From Actinomyces oris (lineage in GTDB: Bacteria; Actinomycetota; Actinomycetes; Actinomycetales; Actinomycetaceae), in contig NZ_MSKL01000010.1 in NCBI RefSeq assembly GCF_001937665.1, positions 63,244 through 100,831 of the forward strand: a stretch of 37,588 nucleotides of DNA, read 5' to 3'. The first letter of the stretch is position 1. Each line of letters begins with the position of its first letter. Positions 7,858-15,794 of this stretch are shown one piece after another. A program made the translations under genes and the position numbers. The notes below the pieces were generated by a model. That model worked only from the letters and a program-made list of their open reading frames with translations, searched no databases and was not told where the DNA came from.

Positions 7858-8829
7858 GTGCCTGTCCCCGATGCCCCTTCGCGCCACTCGCCGCTCGGGC
7901 GCGCCATTACCGGGCTGACCGTGGTTGTCTTCGGCCTGGGCACCATGGTCGGCTTCTCCCCGGCTCCTTCTCGGCGCGGCCAGATGACGCTGCTGCTCGT
8001 CATGGCCGGGCTCGTCGTCGCCTCCCTGTGGCTGCTGCGGCGCGACCAGCGTGCCTACGAGCGGCGCCTGGCGCAGGAGACCGCCGCGCGCGCCGTCGCC
8101 GAGGACCGCCTCGTCATCGCCCGCGAGCTGCACGACGTCGTCTCCGGCAACCTCGGCGCCATCACCGTGCGCTGCGCCGTGGCCCAGCGCCTCGAGACCA
8201 CCCCCGACGGGCTGCGGACCGCACTCGACGACGTCGAGACCGCTTCCCGCGAGGCCACCGACGCGCTGCGGCGCATGCTCGCCGTCCTGCGCGACGAGCA
8301 CACGTCCCCGACGCCCGGGGCAGTGGCGACGGTCCCTGCGGGAGCTCCGGGCGGCGCACCGCTTCCCGAAGCCGCTCTTATCAGCAACCTCGCCGAGACC
8401 CTTCGGGAGCCGATCGGCAAGGCCCGCCGCACCGGCGTCACCGTCGATCTCGACGTCGATGCGTACTCCGGCACAGAAGCGGACGTCGACCAAGCCGCGA
8501 CGATAACCGACGGCCTCCCGGCTCCGACGACTCAAGCCGCTGTCCGGGTCGTGGCCGAGGCCCTGGCCAACACCGCCCGCCACGCCGGCCCCACGCGCGC
8601 CCGCGTCACTCTCCGGCAGGAGCCGGGACGGCTGCGCATCGCCATCGTCGACGACGGCCCGGTCCCCGAATGGGAGCCCCACCCCGGGGCGGGGCAGGGG
8701 CTGCGTGGACTTCACGAGATCCTGACCCCGCTCGGCGGAACCCTGACCACCGGTCCCCGCGCCGACGCCCCCGGCTTCGCCATCGAGGCGACGCTGCCCG
8801 TCGAACCCCACGGGAGGCCCCATGACTGA
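7858..8829 (+). CDS. Two-component sensor histidine kinase, NarL/DesK type
   Basis: This 323-residue kinase has two N-terminal membrane helices (about 17-33 and 43-60) joined by a very short loop, then a HisKA_3 dimerisation domain with the phospho-acceptor in ARELHDVV (His92), and a C-terminal HATPase domain with an EALANTARHA N-box and GQGLRGL G-box. With almost no extracellular part it resembles intramembrane-sensing kinases that detect an antibiotic or the state of a partner ABC transporter. The start is a GTG at 7858. No ribosome site is visible, and the -10-like box just upstream suggests a leaderless mRNA. The gene overlaps the response regulator by 8 bp. Control of the divergent ABC operon is inferred from position. 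Confidence 0.9.
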   Translation: MPVPDAPSRHSPLGRAITGLTVVVFGLGTMVGFSPAPSRRGQMTLLLVMAGLVVASLWLLRRDQRAYERRLAQETAARAVAEDRLVIARELHDVVSGNLGAITVRCAVAQRLETTPDGLRTALDDVETASREATDALRRMLAVLRDEHTSPTPGAVATVPAGAPGGAPLPEAALISNLAETLREPIGKARRTGVTVDLDVDAYSGTEADVDQAATITDGLPAPTTQAAVRVVAEALANTARHAGPTRARVTLRQEPGRLRIAIVDDGPVPEWEPHPGAGQGLRGLHEILTPLGGTLTTGPRADAPGFAIEATLPVEPHGRPHD

Positions 8830-9523
8830 GGCCGTTCCCGGGCCGGAAAGCCCCTCCATCCGGGTCCTCGTCGCCGAGGACCAGGCCCTCCTGCGCACCA
8901 CCCTGGCCGCCCTGCTCGAGGCCGAACCCGGCATGAGCGTCGTCGGCCTGGCCGAGGACGGCTCCCGCGCGGTTGCCCTGGCCGCCGAGCTGCGCCCCGA
9001 CGTCGTCCTCATGGACATCCAGATGCCGGGCCTGACCGGCATCGAGGCCACCACCCTGATCTGCGCCGACCCGGCGCTCGCGGCCACGCGCGTCCTCATC
9101 CTCACCATGTTCGAGATCGACGACTACGTCCTGGGTGCGCTGCGCGCCGGCGCCTGCGGATTCCTGCTCAAGGATGCCTCCCCGCAGGCTCTCGTCGACG
9201 CCGTGCGCACCGTCCACGAGGGACAGTCGCTGCTCAGCCCCCAGGTGCTGGCCCGTCTTATGGACTGCATGCCACGCACAGCATCGGCTGGCGCCTCCCG
9301 TAGCTCCTGGGCCAGTGATGTCGAGGACCTCACGCCCCGCCAGCGTGAGGTCCTCCTGCTCATCGCCCGGGGCCTGTCCAACAGTGAGATCGAGGTCGAG
9401 CTCGGTATCACCCGGGCCACCTGCCGCAGCCACATCACCGCACTCCTGGCCCGCCTCGGTGCCCGAGACCGCGCCCAGCTCGTCATCGCCGCCTACGAGT
9501 CCGGCCTCATCAGCGCCTGCTGA
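8822..9523 (+). CDS. LuxR/NarL-family response regulator
   Basis: This 233-residue protein has a receiver domain (about 13-130) with the acidic pocket ED19-20, phospho-acceptor Asp65 in VVLMDIQMPG and Lys117. A LuxR-type helix-turn-helix occupies about 170-228 (LTPRQREVLLLIARGLS, then NSEIEVELG). It is the cognate partner of the kinase whose 3' end it overlaps. The likely target is the divergent ABC exporter operon and possibly its own promoter; no operator could be assigned. Confidence 0.93.
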   Translation: MTEAVPGPESPSIRVLVAEDQALLRTTLAALLEAEPGMSVVGLAEDGSRAVALAAELRPDVVLMDIQMPGLTGIEATTLICADPALAATRVLILTMFEIDDYVLGALRAGACGFLLKDASPQALVDAVRTVHEGQSLLSPQVLARLMDCMPRTASAGASRSSWASDVEDLTPRQREVLLLIARGLSNSEIEVELGITRATCRSHITALLARLGARDRAQLVIAAYESGLISAC

Positions 9524-9880
9524 GGCTGCTGCCCGCGACTCTGCTTGAGGTGAGTGGCGTCTTCGGCTGAAAAGTGTCCATATGGGACGACTTTGACGGC
9601 TCACTCGCACAAACAGAAGTGCGTTTGTGCGGGTCAGGGCGTTTTGGGTAGTTGCGTTCCGGCGATTGGGGCATTCAAAGTCGTCCCATACGGACAAAAT
9701 CTGCTCAAGAGCCGTCGCCGTTGTGCTTGAGTGCGGCTTGTTGACGGTGCTGCTCGGAAACCGTCAGTGGGGTGCGACCGAGAGGGCGGTGATGCCGTGC
9801 CCTCGGGGACGACGCCGGCACATCGCCTCAAAGGACACGGCTATCCGAGGATCCTCCCGCCCGGCCCCGGCGGGCTGATC
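9524..9880. other. Intergenic region with palindromic element
   Basis: This 357-bp stretch between a plus-strand response regulator and a minus-strand glycosyltransferase (convergent 3' ends) has no convincing gene. Short frames through it lack family resemblance and a ribosome site. Its main content is the inverted-repeat element at 9575-9696. No clear intrinsic terminator with a T-tract is visible for either gene. Confidence 0.7.
9575..9696. repeat. 122-bp element with 22-bp terminal inverted repeats
   Basis: The arms at 9575-9596 and 9675-9696 are inverted copies of 22 bp with one mismatch (core TATGGGACGACTTTGA). Between them, CGCACAAAC (9606-9614) and GTTTGTGCG (9623-9631) form a perfect 9-bp hairpin with an 8-nt loop. 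Nested dyads in an otherwise gene-free region resemble a MITE or a dispersed palindromic repeat. No target-site duplication is evident and no transposase lies nearby. A transcription terminator for the convergent genes is an alternative, although the 78-bp spacing argues against it. Confidence 0.65.
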
Positions 9881-11044
9881 TCATCCCCGCTCTGTGAAGA
9901 CCAGCCGGCGCTGCGCCACATAGCTGGCCACGTAGATGGCCCCATCGCCGAGTACCTTGGCGATCCCCAGCGGGATCCCGACTGTGGTGAGCGCCTTGAG
10001 CACCAGGTAGCTGGCCGCCAGCAGGCTCACTGCCAGGATCACGTACCGCACCGCCGTGCGCACCACGGTGCCGCGCCGCGCCCGGAAGACGCGACGATTC
10101 ATGAAGAAGTTCGCCGTCCCGGAGATCAGTCGCGCCCCCACGACCGCCGCCAGCAGGTTGCCGGTCATCGCGAAGATGACCATGACACCCAGCCAGTCGA
10201 TCCCGAAGCTCGCCAGCGACGCCCCCATGAACCGCAGCAGCGGAGCATAGATACGAGCCGAGTCCTGCAGCGGGCGGAAATGGGAGGAGGTGTTGCCCGG
10301 CTCGTAGACCGTGGCGATCTCCACCTGCTCCACCACCAGCCCCAGCTCGTGGGCGCGCAGCAGGGCGGAGAGCTCGTACTCGTAGCGGTCTCCGGGAACC
10401 TTCTGCAGCCAGTCCAGGCGCCCGGCGGGGTAGCCGCGCAGGCCCGTCTGGGTATCGGCCAGCCTCCAGCCGGTCGCGCCTCGGAACAGCAGGGCGGTCA
10501 CATCATTGCCTATCCGACTGCGCAGCGGCACCGGCCCGGTGAAACGCCGCACCCCCAGGGTCATGTGCCCGGTCTCGCGCACCCTCGCGGCCACGGCCTC
10601 GATGTCCGAGGGCGTGTGCTGCCCGTCGGCGTCGGCGCACACCACGTCCGCGTCGGGCCAGGTGGCGGCCGCGTGAGCCAGGCCCGTGCGCAGCGCCTGA
10701 CCCTTGCCCTGGTTGACCGGGTAGTTGACCACCTGGGCGCCCCGGGCGCGGGCGGCGGAGAAGAAGGGGGCGTACTGCGGCCCCGAGCCATCGTCGACGA
10801 CCAGCACCGCGCAGTCCCGACGCGCCCCACGCAGGCGGGCCACGAGTGCGACCAGGCGCTCATCGGGCTTGTAGGCCGGGATGAGCACCACGAGAGTCAC
10901 CGTAGCCCGGGGACGGGGTGCACCACCGACCCGCGGCGCGGTCCGGTTGCCCGCCGACCGGTTGACGGAGGTCCGGTTCGCGGGGGCGATGACCCGCGGC
11001 AGAACGCGCGGCGAGGTCTGAAGGGCTGTGTCGGTGCCGTTCAT
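9881..11044 (-). CDS. Family 2 glycosyltransferase fused to a GtrA-like membrane domain
   Basis: This 387-residue protein has a GT-A family 2 domain (about 48-255) of the dolichol/polyprenyl-phosphate sugar transferase type: LIPAYKP, DDGS (84-87), the DXD-like DADGQH (138-143) and DTQTG (197-201). A C-terminal GtrA-like domain with four membrane spans follows (about 268-385). It probably transfers a sugar from a nucleotide donor to a polyprenyl phosphate or moves that lipid-linked sugar across the membrane for cell-surface decoration. It starts one base after the stop of the upstream phosphodiester-glycosidase-family gene, so the two are probably coupled. The first 45 residues are low-complexity, and a shorter start is possible. 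Confidence 0.87.
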   Translation of the reverse strand: MNGTDTALQTSPRVLPRVIAPANRTSVNRSAGNRTAPRVGGAPRPRATVTLVVLIPAYKPDERLVALVARLRGARRDCAVLVVDDGSGPQYAPFFSAARARGAQVVNYPVNQGKGQALRTGLAHAAATWPDADVVCADADGQHTPSDIEAVAARVRETGHMTLGVRRFTGPVPLRSRIGNDVTALLFRGATGWRLADTQTGLRGYPAGRLDWLQKVPGDRYEYELSALLRAHELGLVVEQVEIATVYEPGNTSSHFRPLQDSARIYAPLLRFMGASLASFGIDWLGVMVIFAMTGNLLAAVVGARLISGTANFFMNRRVFRARRGTVVRTAVRYVILAVSLLAASYLVLKALTTVGIPLGIAKVLGDGAIYVASYVAQRRLVFTERG

Positions 11045-11045
11045 C

Positions 11046-12077
11046 TCAGGATCCGTTCGCGATGTAGAGGATGTCGGAGGTGTCGCGCTCGCCCCCGTTG
11101 GAGGGCTGGTTGATGATCGAGCCGTTGAAGTACATGGCCGACGAGCCGCCGCCGTCGATGTTGTAGGCGCAGGCGCACCCCAGGTCGGCCATGATCTGGG
11201 CGAGCTCGGTCATGGTCACGCCGCGCGAGTAGCCCTCGCTGCGGCCGTCGACGACGACGAGCTTGAGGTGGTTCTTCTCCACCCACCCCACGGCGGTGCG
11301 CGGCTGCTGGCCCTGGATGGAGTGGTTGCCGACGTTGGTGTCCACCTCGACCTGGTCGATGCCGGAGAGCACCTTGGAGTTGTTGACCAGCGCCGGCCCG
11401 AAGGACAGCGTGTTCCACACGCCCGCGTCCAGAAGCGTCTGGGCCTTGGTGGTGGTTTCGTCGTAGACCTCCACGCGCCCGTCGCTGTAGAAGGCCATGC
11501 CGTCGCGTGTGCCACTATCGCGGTAGATGACGCCGTTGCGGATGAGGATGCCGTCGCTGCGGAAGCCGTAGTAGTCGCCGTTGATGGCCAGGACGGCGTC
11601 GTGCTCGGAGGCCATCGTGCTGGGCTTGGCAACGATGTTGGTGCCGTAGGAGTTGTTGGCGAAGGCACTGCGCAGGTCGGTGGCGTTGGTGAGCTTGACG
11701 TCGGCCACGTAGTAGGTGACGGTGTCGCTGCCCGAGCCGGTGGAAACCCGCTGAATCTCGATGCTCGTGTTCGATGAGGAGTAGGAGTCGTCCCCGACCT
11801 TCACGTTGGTGGCCGGGGTCGCCGGGGAGCCGGCCGCGTTCTGCGCATTGGCCTCCAGGGCGGTGACGTCGCCGACCTCCACATGGTCGATGACGAAGCG
11901 GTTGAGCGCCCAGGCGCTGGTACCGGTGGCGGCCAGTCCCAGGACGGCGGCGCCACCCAGGAGGAAGCGGCGGCGCGGGTGCTTGCTGGACTTCGAGGAG
12001 CGGTCGCGCCGGCCGGACTGGTGGTCCTGGCCGGACTGGGGCGGCTCGGTCGGGTTGAGGGTGTCGGGGCTGTGCAT
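11046..12077 (-). CDS. Secreted phosphodiester glycosidase family (NAGPA domain) protein
   Basis: This 343-residue protein has a basic N-terminus, a twin-arginine-like RRRFLLGG stretch and a hydrophobic segment (38-57), so it is exported and perhaps membrane-anchored. The rest matches the NAGPA fold of phosphodiester alpha-N-acetylglucosaminidase: INGDYY (165-170), PRTAVG (259-264), VVDGR (275-279) and NIDGGGSSAM (306-315). Bacterial members are found in exopolysaccharide and cell-wall glycan loci and are thought to remodel sugar-phosphodiester linkages; the exact substrate is unknown. It is the first gene of a pair with the glycosyltransferase/GtrA protein, one base apart. No strong ribosome site precedes the ATG. 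Confidence 0.85.
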   Translation of the reverse strand: MHSPDTLNPTEPPQSGQDHQSGRRDRSSKSSKHPRRRFLLGGAAVLGLAATGTSAWALNRFVIDHVEVGDVTALEANAQNAAGSPATPATNVKVGDDSYSSSNTSIEIQRVSTGSGSDTVTYYVADVKLTNATDLRSAFANNSYGTNIVAKPSTMASEHDAVLAINGDYYGFRSDGILIRNGVIYRDSGTRDGMAFYSDGRVEVYDETTTKAQTLLDAGVWNTLSFGPALVNNSKVLSGIDQVEVDTNVGNHSIQGQQPRTAVGWVEKNHLKLVVVDGRSEGYSRGVTMTELAQIMADLGCACAYNIDGGGSSAMYFNGSIINQPSNGGERDTSDILYIANGS

Positions 12078-12405
12078 GACTCAACCGTGTCGGCGCCGTG
12101 TGTGTCAGGCGTAGGTTGACCTTGTGGGTCTCCTGTGAAGCCGCGGCGGGCCCAGGGGCCGCCCGAGCGCAGGGCTAAGGCGTCCCCGCTATGCCGCAGC
12201 CCTTCGACATCGCGCCGGTTGGTCCAAGAACCGGTTGGAACGACGTCGGAGAATGGCTCCGCGTCGGGTGTCAATACTTCTGGAAGGTGAGAACCTTGCG
12301 TCAAGATTGTCCCTGAGGAGCATCACTGAGATCCGGCCCGGGCGTACAGTGATGGGGGCAAGTAGCCGGTTCCCGCCGTGAGAATCTGCGAAGAAGGAGG
12401 CAACC
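12078..12405. other. Intergenic region between divergent operons
   Basis: This 328-bp non-coding stretch separates the minus-strand glycosidase gene from the plus-strand ABC operon, so it should hold both promoters. TACAGT at 12345-12350 is a possible -10 box for the plus-strand operon. CCGGTTGG occurs twice, 16 bp apart (12215-12222 and 12231-12238), around a small TTGGTCCAA dyad, and could be an operator. No gene is supported here. Confidence 0.5.
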
Positions 12406-12612
12406 GTGTTGACGGGACGGACTCAGCGCACTTTCCGCATTGCCATCGTGGTAATCAATATTCTGGTGGCCGTCGCCTCCTTCCGTCGGGGAGACACGTC
12501 GGCCATGGTCATCGCCATCGCTGTTGCGGCGATCTTCCTGTATCTGCTGATTCGTCCATTCGTCGGCGGCAGGGATGATGACCGCGACGACCGGACTCCT
12601 CCGAGCTCATGA
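12406..12612 (+). CDS. Small two-span membrane protein leading an ABC operon
   Basis: This 68-residue protein has two predicted membrane helices (about 11-27 and 32-51) and a charged, Asp/Arg-rich cytosolic tail. The start is a GTG at 12406 preceded by AAGGAGG with a 5-nt spacer, the strongest ribosome site nearby. Its TGA overlaps the ATG of the next gene (ATGA), so it is co-translated with the ABC ATPase. It belongs to no family that I recognise. Position suggests a small accessory subunit of the transporter. Confidence 0.75.
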   Translation: MLTGRTQRTFRIAIVVINILVAVASFRRGDTSAMVIAIAVAAIFLYLLIRPFVGGRDDDRDDRTPPSS

Positions 12613-13322
12613 GCGCCGTCGACGACGCCACCCACCTCCTCGAGGTCGAGGGCCTGTCCGCCTGGTACGAGCGCGATCACCCGGTCCTCACCGACGTCTC
12701 CTTTGCCCTCGAGGCCGGCGAGGCCGTGGGCCTCATCGGCCTCAACGGCGCCGGCAAGACCACGATGCTCACCTCCCTGTGCGACGTCCACCGCGGAGCG
12801 CGGCTCGGAGTCCTGCGTTACCGGGGCCGGGACGTGCACCCTGGCGACGAGCACTTCAAGGCCGCCCGCTACCTCAGCCTCGCCGACGACTCCTCCTTCC
12901 CCACCTGGAACCTGGAGGCCTTCATCGGCTTCCTCGAGCACGCCTACCGCCTGCGCCCGGACCGCGGCCGCCTCGAGGAGCTGATCGAGGGATTCGACTA
13001 CGGTCGCTACCGGACCACCTCCTTCTCCCGGCTCTCCAGCGGCTCACGCAAGAAGGCCAACCTCATCGCCGCCTTCTACCTGACCTCGTCCCTCCTCTTC
13101 CTGGACGAGCCCGTCGACTTCCTCGACTTCACCGCCACCGAGTTCCTGTACCGCAGCATCAACGACGCCGCCGCATCCGGCCGCTCGATTCTGCTCAGCT
13201 CCCACATCGCCGAGTCCTTCACCCGCTGCACCCGGCGCCTCTACGTGCTCTCCGCCGGCCGGATGACCGGTCCTTTCACCACCCCCGAGGACTCCGATGC
13301 CGTGGCGGCGCTGGTCAGTTAG
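12609..13322 (+). CDS. ABC transporter ATPase
   Basis: This 237-residue ATP-binding protein has Walker A GLNGAGKT (44-51), a degenerate signature LSSGSRKK (142-149), Walker B LLFLDEP (162-168) and an LLSSHIAE switch region. It is closest in style to ABC-2/multidrug-type ATPases, but the signature is atypical. It overlaps the small membrane protein upstream and the permease downstream, so all three form one operon. The substrate is unknown. Confidence 0.87.
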   Translation: MSAVDDATHLLEVEGLSAWYERDHPVLTDVSFALEAGEAVGLIGLNGAGKTTMLTSLCDVHRGARLGVLRYRGRDVHPGDEHFKAARYLSLADDSSFPTWNLEAFIGFLEHAYRLRPDRGRLEELIEGFDYGRYRTTSFSRLSSGSRKKANLIAAFYLTSSLLFLDEPVDFLDFTATEFLYRSINDAAASGRSILLSSHIAESFTRCTRRLYVLSAGRMTGPFTTPEDSDAVAALVS

Positions 13323-14439
13323 CCGAGCCGCCCTGAAGGCGGTGACGGGGCAGTTCGTGGGGCGCCAGAGCGTCCTGGGCGCCGTCATTCTGTGCGCCCT
13401 GGCCACCTGGTTCGGGGCGTCGACCGACCTCCGCGTCAACCCGCGCGTCGCGGTCACCGGACTGGTCATGGCCGCCGTCGGCCTGACGGCCACCATCGCC
13501 TCGACCTGGATCGGCTCCGGGCGCTGGGACGACCTGGCCCGCTTCCCTCTCCGGCGTGACGAGCTCGCCCGGGCCACCTGCCTCGTGGTCAACGCCGTCG
13601 TCCTGCTGGAGGCGGTCGTGCCCATCGTCCTGTTCGTCCTGCTCGCCGGTGGCGGAGGAAGTGGCCGGAGTCCCGGAATGGGCATTACTGCGACGACGGC
13701 CGTGGAGATGGTCGCCGTCGGGCTGGGGGCCGGGGCACTGGGGCTGATCCTGTGGGCGGGGGAGAGGATCTGGCTGCGCTGGACGGCCGCTGGGGCTCTC
13801 GTCGTCGGGACACTCCTCTGGTGGCTCGCGCCCGCGGCCTCGGCCCTCCTCTTTGTGGCCTGCGCTCTGACTGCGATGGCGCGTTCCCGAGATCTGCGAG
13901 CGCGCCGCACACAGGTGGGAACCGTCCGGGGTGGCCGCCGCAGCCTGGTCCTGGGCGAGTTGGCCACCGTGCGCACCACGCAGGTCAATACCCTCGTGAT
14001 GCTCGTCGTTAGCCTCTTCTTCACCTACACCATGGCCCGCCGCGGTCTGACGGTCTCGCTGCCCATGGCGCTCATCGTCACCAACACGCCGTTGAACGCC
14101 TACTTCTCCCGCTATCCCAGCACTCGCGCGGTGGTGCTGGCCGCGCCCGGATCGAGGCGGGTCTTCATGGCCTACGCCAGAGACCTCACACTGTTGTACG
14201 CAACGTCCAGCTGTCTGGTGGGCGCACTGATCGTCTGGCTCGGAGGCGGTCTTGCGGAGGCGGTTGCAGCCGGAGTGGCAGCCTCACTCGCTGGGGCGAC
14301 GACGGCGGTCCTCCTGGAGGTCTACCGGCCGCTGACGGGCTGGAAGTCCGAGCGTGACGTCATGCGTCACCCGCGCAAGTACCTCCCTTCGGTCGCCGCG
14401 CTGCTCGCCGTCATAGTCGTTCACGCGCTCGCGCCGTAG
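13297..14439 (+). CDS. Polytopic membrane protein, probable ABC permease
   Basis: This protein of about 380 residues is dominated by hydrophobic segments (8-10 predicted spans). No family motif was recognised. Its position directly after an ABC ATPase makes it the probable transmembrane subunit. The ATG at 13297 overlaps the ATPase gene by 26 bp. A GTG at 13342, just after a GAAGG stretch, is an alternative start that would remove the overlap and the first 15 residues. It is the last gene of the operon. Confidence 0.75.
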   Translation: MPWRRWSVSRAALKAVTGQFVGRQSVLGAVILCALATWFGASTDLRVNPRVAVTGLVMAAVGLTATIASTWIGSGRWDDLARFPLRRDELARATCLVVNAVVLLEAVVPIVLFVLLAGGGGSGRSPGMGITATTAVEMVAVGLGAGALGLILWAGERIWLRWTAAGALVVGTLLWWLAPAASALLFVACALTAMARSRDLRARRTQVGTVRGGRRSLVLGELATVRTTQVNTLVMLVVSLFFTYTMARRGLTVSLPMALIVTNTPLNAYFSRYPSTRAVVLAAPGSRRVFMAYARDLTLLYATSSCLVGALIVWLGGGLAEAVAAGVAASLAGATTAVLLEVYRPLTGWKSERDVMRHPRKYLPSVAALLAVIVVHALAP

Positions 14440-14545
14440 CAGCCTCACAGGGCCTTCGAGGCTCGTCGCTGTCGGCGCCACTGTGCCAACCTCCATGTGT
14501 CCCCCATGTCAGTTGTTCGACCTTACTAAAATTAGATCGACTAAC

Positions 14546-14575
14546 TTGGCAAATTAACTGAGGTGGACCTAAGGT
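14546..14575 (+). promoter_or_regulatory. Promoter of the iron-complex uptake operon
   Basis: TTGGCA (14546-14551) and TAAGGT (14570-14575) are separated by 18 bp, a good sigma-70-type match for a high-GC organism. Transcription would start near 14582, leaving a short leader with GAAGGA before the ATG at 14619. The -10 box overlaps the DtxR-like site at 14554-14572. Confidence 0.5.
14554..14572. promoter_or_regulatory. Candidate DtxR/IdeR iron-regulator operator
   Basis: The 19-bp site starting TTAACTGAGG and ending ACCTAA matches the palindromic IdeR/DtxR consensus at 13 of 19 positions, with the right half intact. It covers the spacer and -10 of the promoter of a siderophore-type ABC operon, where iron-loaded repressors of this family normally bind. 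A nearby TTAG-N5-CTAA dyad at about 14533-14545 does not fit the consensus spacing. Confidence 0.4.
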
Positions 14576-14618
14576 TCTGGGTGATTCGTCTCCGTTCGCC
14601 CGTCACCGAAGGACTTCT

Positions 14619-15794
14619 ATGCGCCGTCGTACCCTGCTCATGGCCCTCCCGCTCACCGCCGTCCTCGCCAGCTGTGGAGTCGCCTCCCGCGCCGGCAAGG
14701 GCTCCAGCGCCGGCGCCTCCTCAGGCGCCTCCAGCAACGGCGGTTTCGAGGTCACCGACATCGTCGGCCGCAAGGTCACCTTCAGCGCCCAGCCCAAGAG
14801 AATCGTCCTGAGCGAGTCCCGCCACGTCTACTCCCTGGCCTTCCTCAACAAGACCAACCCCGTTGACAAGGTGGTCGCCTGGGGCGAGGACCTTCAGAAG
14901 GCCGCCCCCGACTTCTACGAGAAGGTCCTCTCCGTCGCCCCCAAGGCCGCCGAGCTGCCGAAGATCGGCAACATCGCCAAGGACGGCCTGCCCATCGAGA
15001 CCCTGGTGAGCCACAAGCCCGACGTCTTCGTCATGACTCTGGACGCCTACAACTCCGCCAAGGAGAAGGGCTACCTCGAGAAGCTGGACGGCCAGAAGAT
15101 CACCTACGTCGTCACCGACTTCCGCCGCGACCCGGTCAAGAACACCGTCCCCTCGGTCACCCTCATGGGCGCCATCTTCGACAAGCGCAAGGAGGCCGAG
15201 GCCTTCGTCGCCTTCTACAAGAAGCAGGTCGACCCCATCGTGGCGAAGGTGAAGTCCCTGACCTCCAAACCCACCACCTTCCTGTGGCGCGGCCCGGGCG
15301 TCAACGACCCGGGCTCCACCTACTCCACCGCGAACCTCGGCGCGATCGTCACCGCCACCGGCGGCACCAACATCGCCGACAGCCTCCTGTCCGGCGAGGA
15401 GGGCGTGCTCACCCCCGAGCAGGTCATCGCCTCCAACCCCAAGAACATCATCGCCACCGGCGGCGAGTGGCAGCAGCAGAAGATCAAGGACACCGCCCAG
15501 ACCAGCTACGTCCACCTCGGCTACAAGGCCGACGAGGCCTCCGCCAAGGCCAGCCTGGAGCAGCTGAAGAACCAGCCCGGCTACGACAAGATCCAGGCCT
15601 TCACCGACAGGCACGTCTACGGCATCTACCACCAGTTCTACGACGCCCCCTACAACTTCATCGCCTACCTCACCTTCGCCAAGTGGCAGAACCCCGAGGC
15701 CTTCTCCGACATCGACCCCGCCAAGGTCTGGAAGGACTTCCACGAGCAGTACATGCCCTGGAAGGCCGAGGGCGTCTTCTTCGCCGCCATCTGA
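14619..15794 (+). CDS. Iron-complex ABC transporter substrate-binding lipoprotein
   Basis: This 391-residue lipoprotein has a signal peptide and lipobox AVLASC (Cys19), a Ser/Gly-rich tether, then a type III periplasmic-binding (FecB/TroA-like) domain starting at FEVTDIVGRKV. Such proteins capture ferric siderophores, haem or cobalamin at the cell surface. The sequence does not say which, but the DtxR-like promoter site favours iron or haem. GAAGGA lies about 6 nt before the ATG. The stop overlaps the permease start (TGATG), making this the first gene of a three-gene operon. Confidence 0.9.
   Translation: MRRRTLLMALPLTAVLASCGVASRAGKGSSAGASSGASSNGGFEVTDIVGRKVTFSAQPKRIVLSESRHVYSLAFLNKTNPVDKVVAWGEDLQKAAPDFYEKVLSVAPKAAELPKIGNIAKDGLPIETLVSHKPDVFVMTLDAYNSAKEKGYLEKLDGQKITYVVTDFRRDPVKNTVPSVTLMGAIFDKRKEAEAFVAFYKKQVDPIVAKVKSLTSKPTTFLWRGPGVNDPGSTYSTANLGAIVTATGGTNIADSLLSGEEGVLTPEQVIASNPKNIIATGGEWQQQKIKDTAQTSYVHLGYKADEASAKASLEQLKNQPGYDKIQAFTDRHVYGIYHQFYDAPYNFIAYLTFAKWQNPEAFSDIDPAKVWKDFHEQYMPWKAEGVFFAAI

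Noticed and set aside
8606-9697. Long minus-strand frame opposite the two-component genes
   Set aside because: It is the complement of a GC-rich coding region with Gly/Asp/Val-rich shadow composition. The kinase and regulator on the plus strand have full family motifs.
14533-14545. TTAG-N5-CTAA dyad as an iron box
   Set aside because: The spacing of the half-sites does not fit the IdeR/DtxR palindrome, and the match elsewhere in the site is poor.
15284-15793. Upstream extension of the FecCD permease frame
   Set aside because: It lies inside the binding-protein gene and is His/Arg/Gln-rich, as expected for a shadow frame. The TGATG overlap gives the true start.
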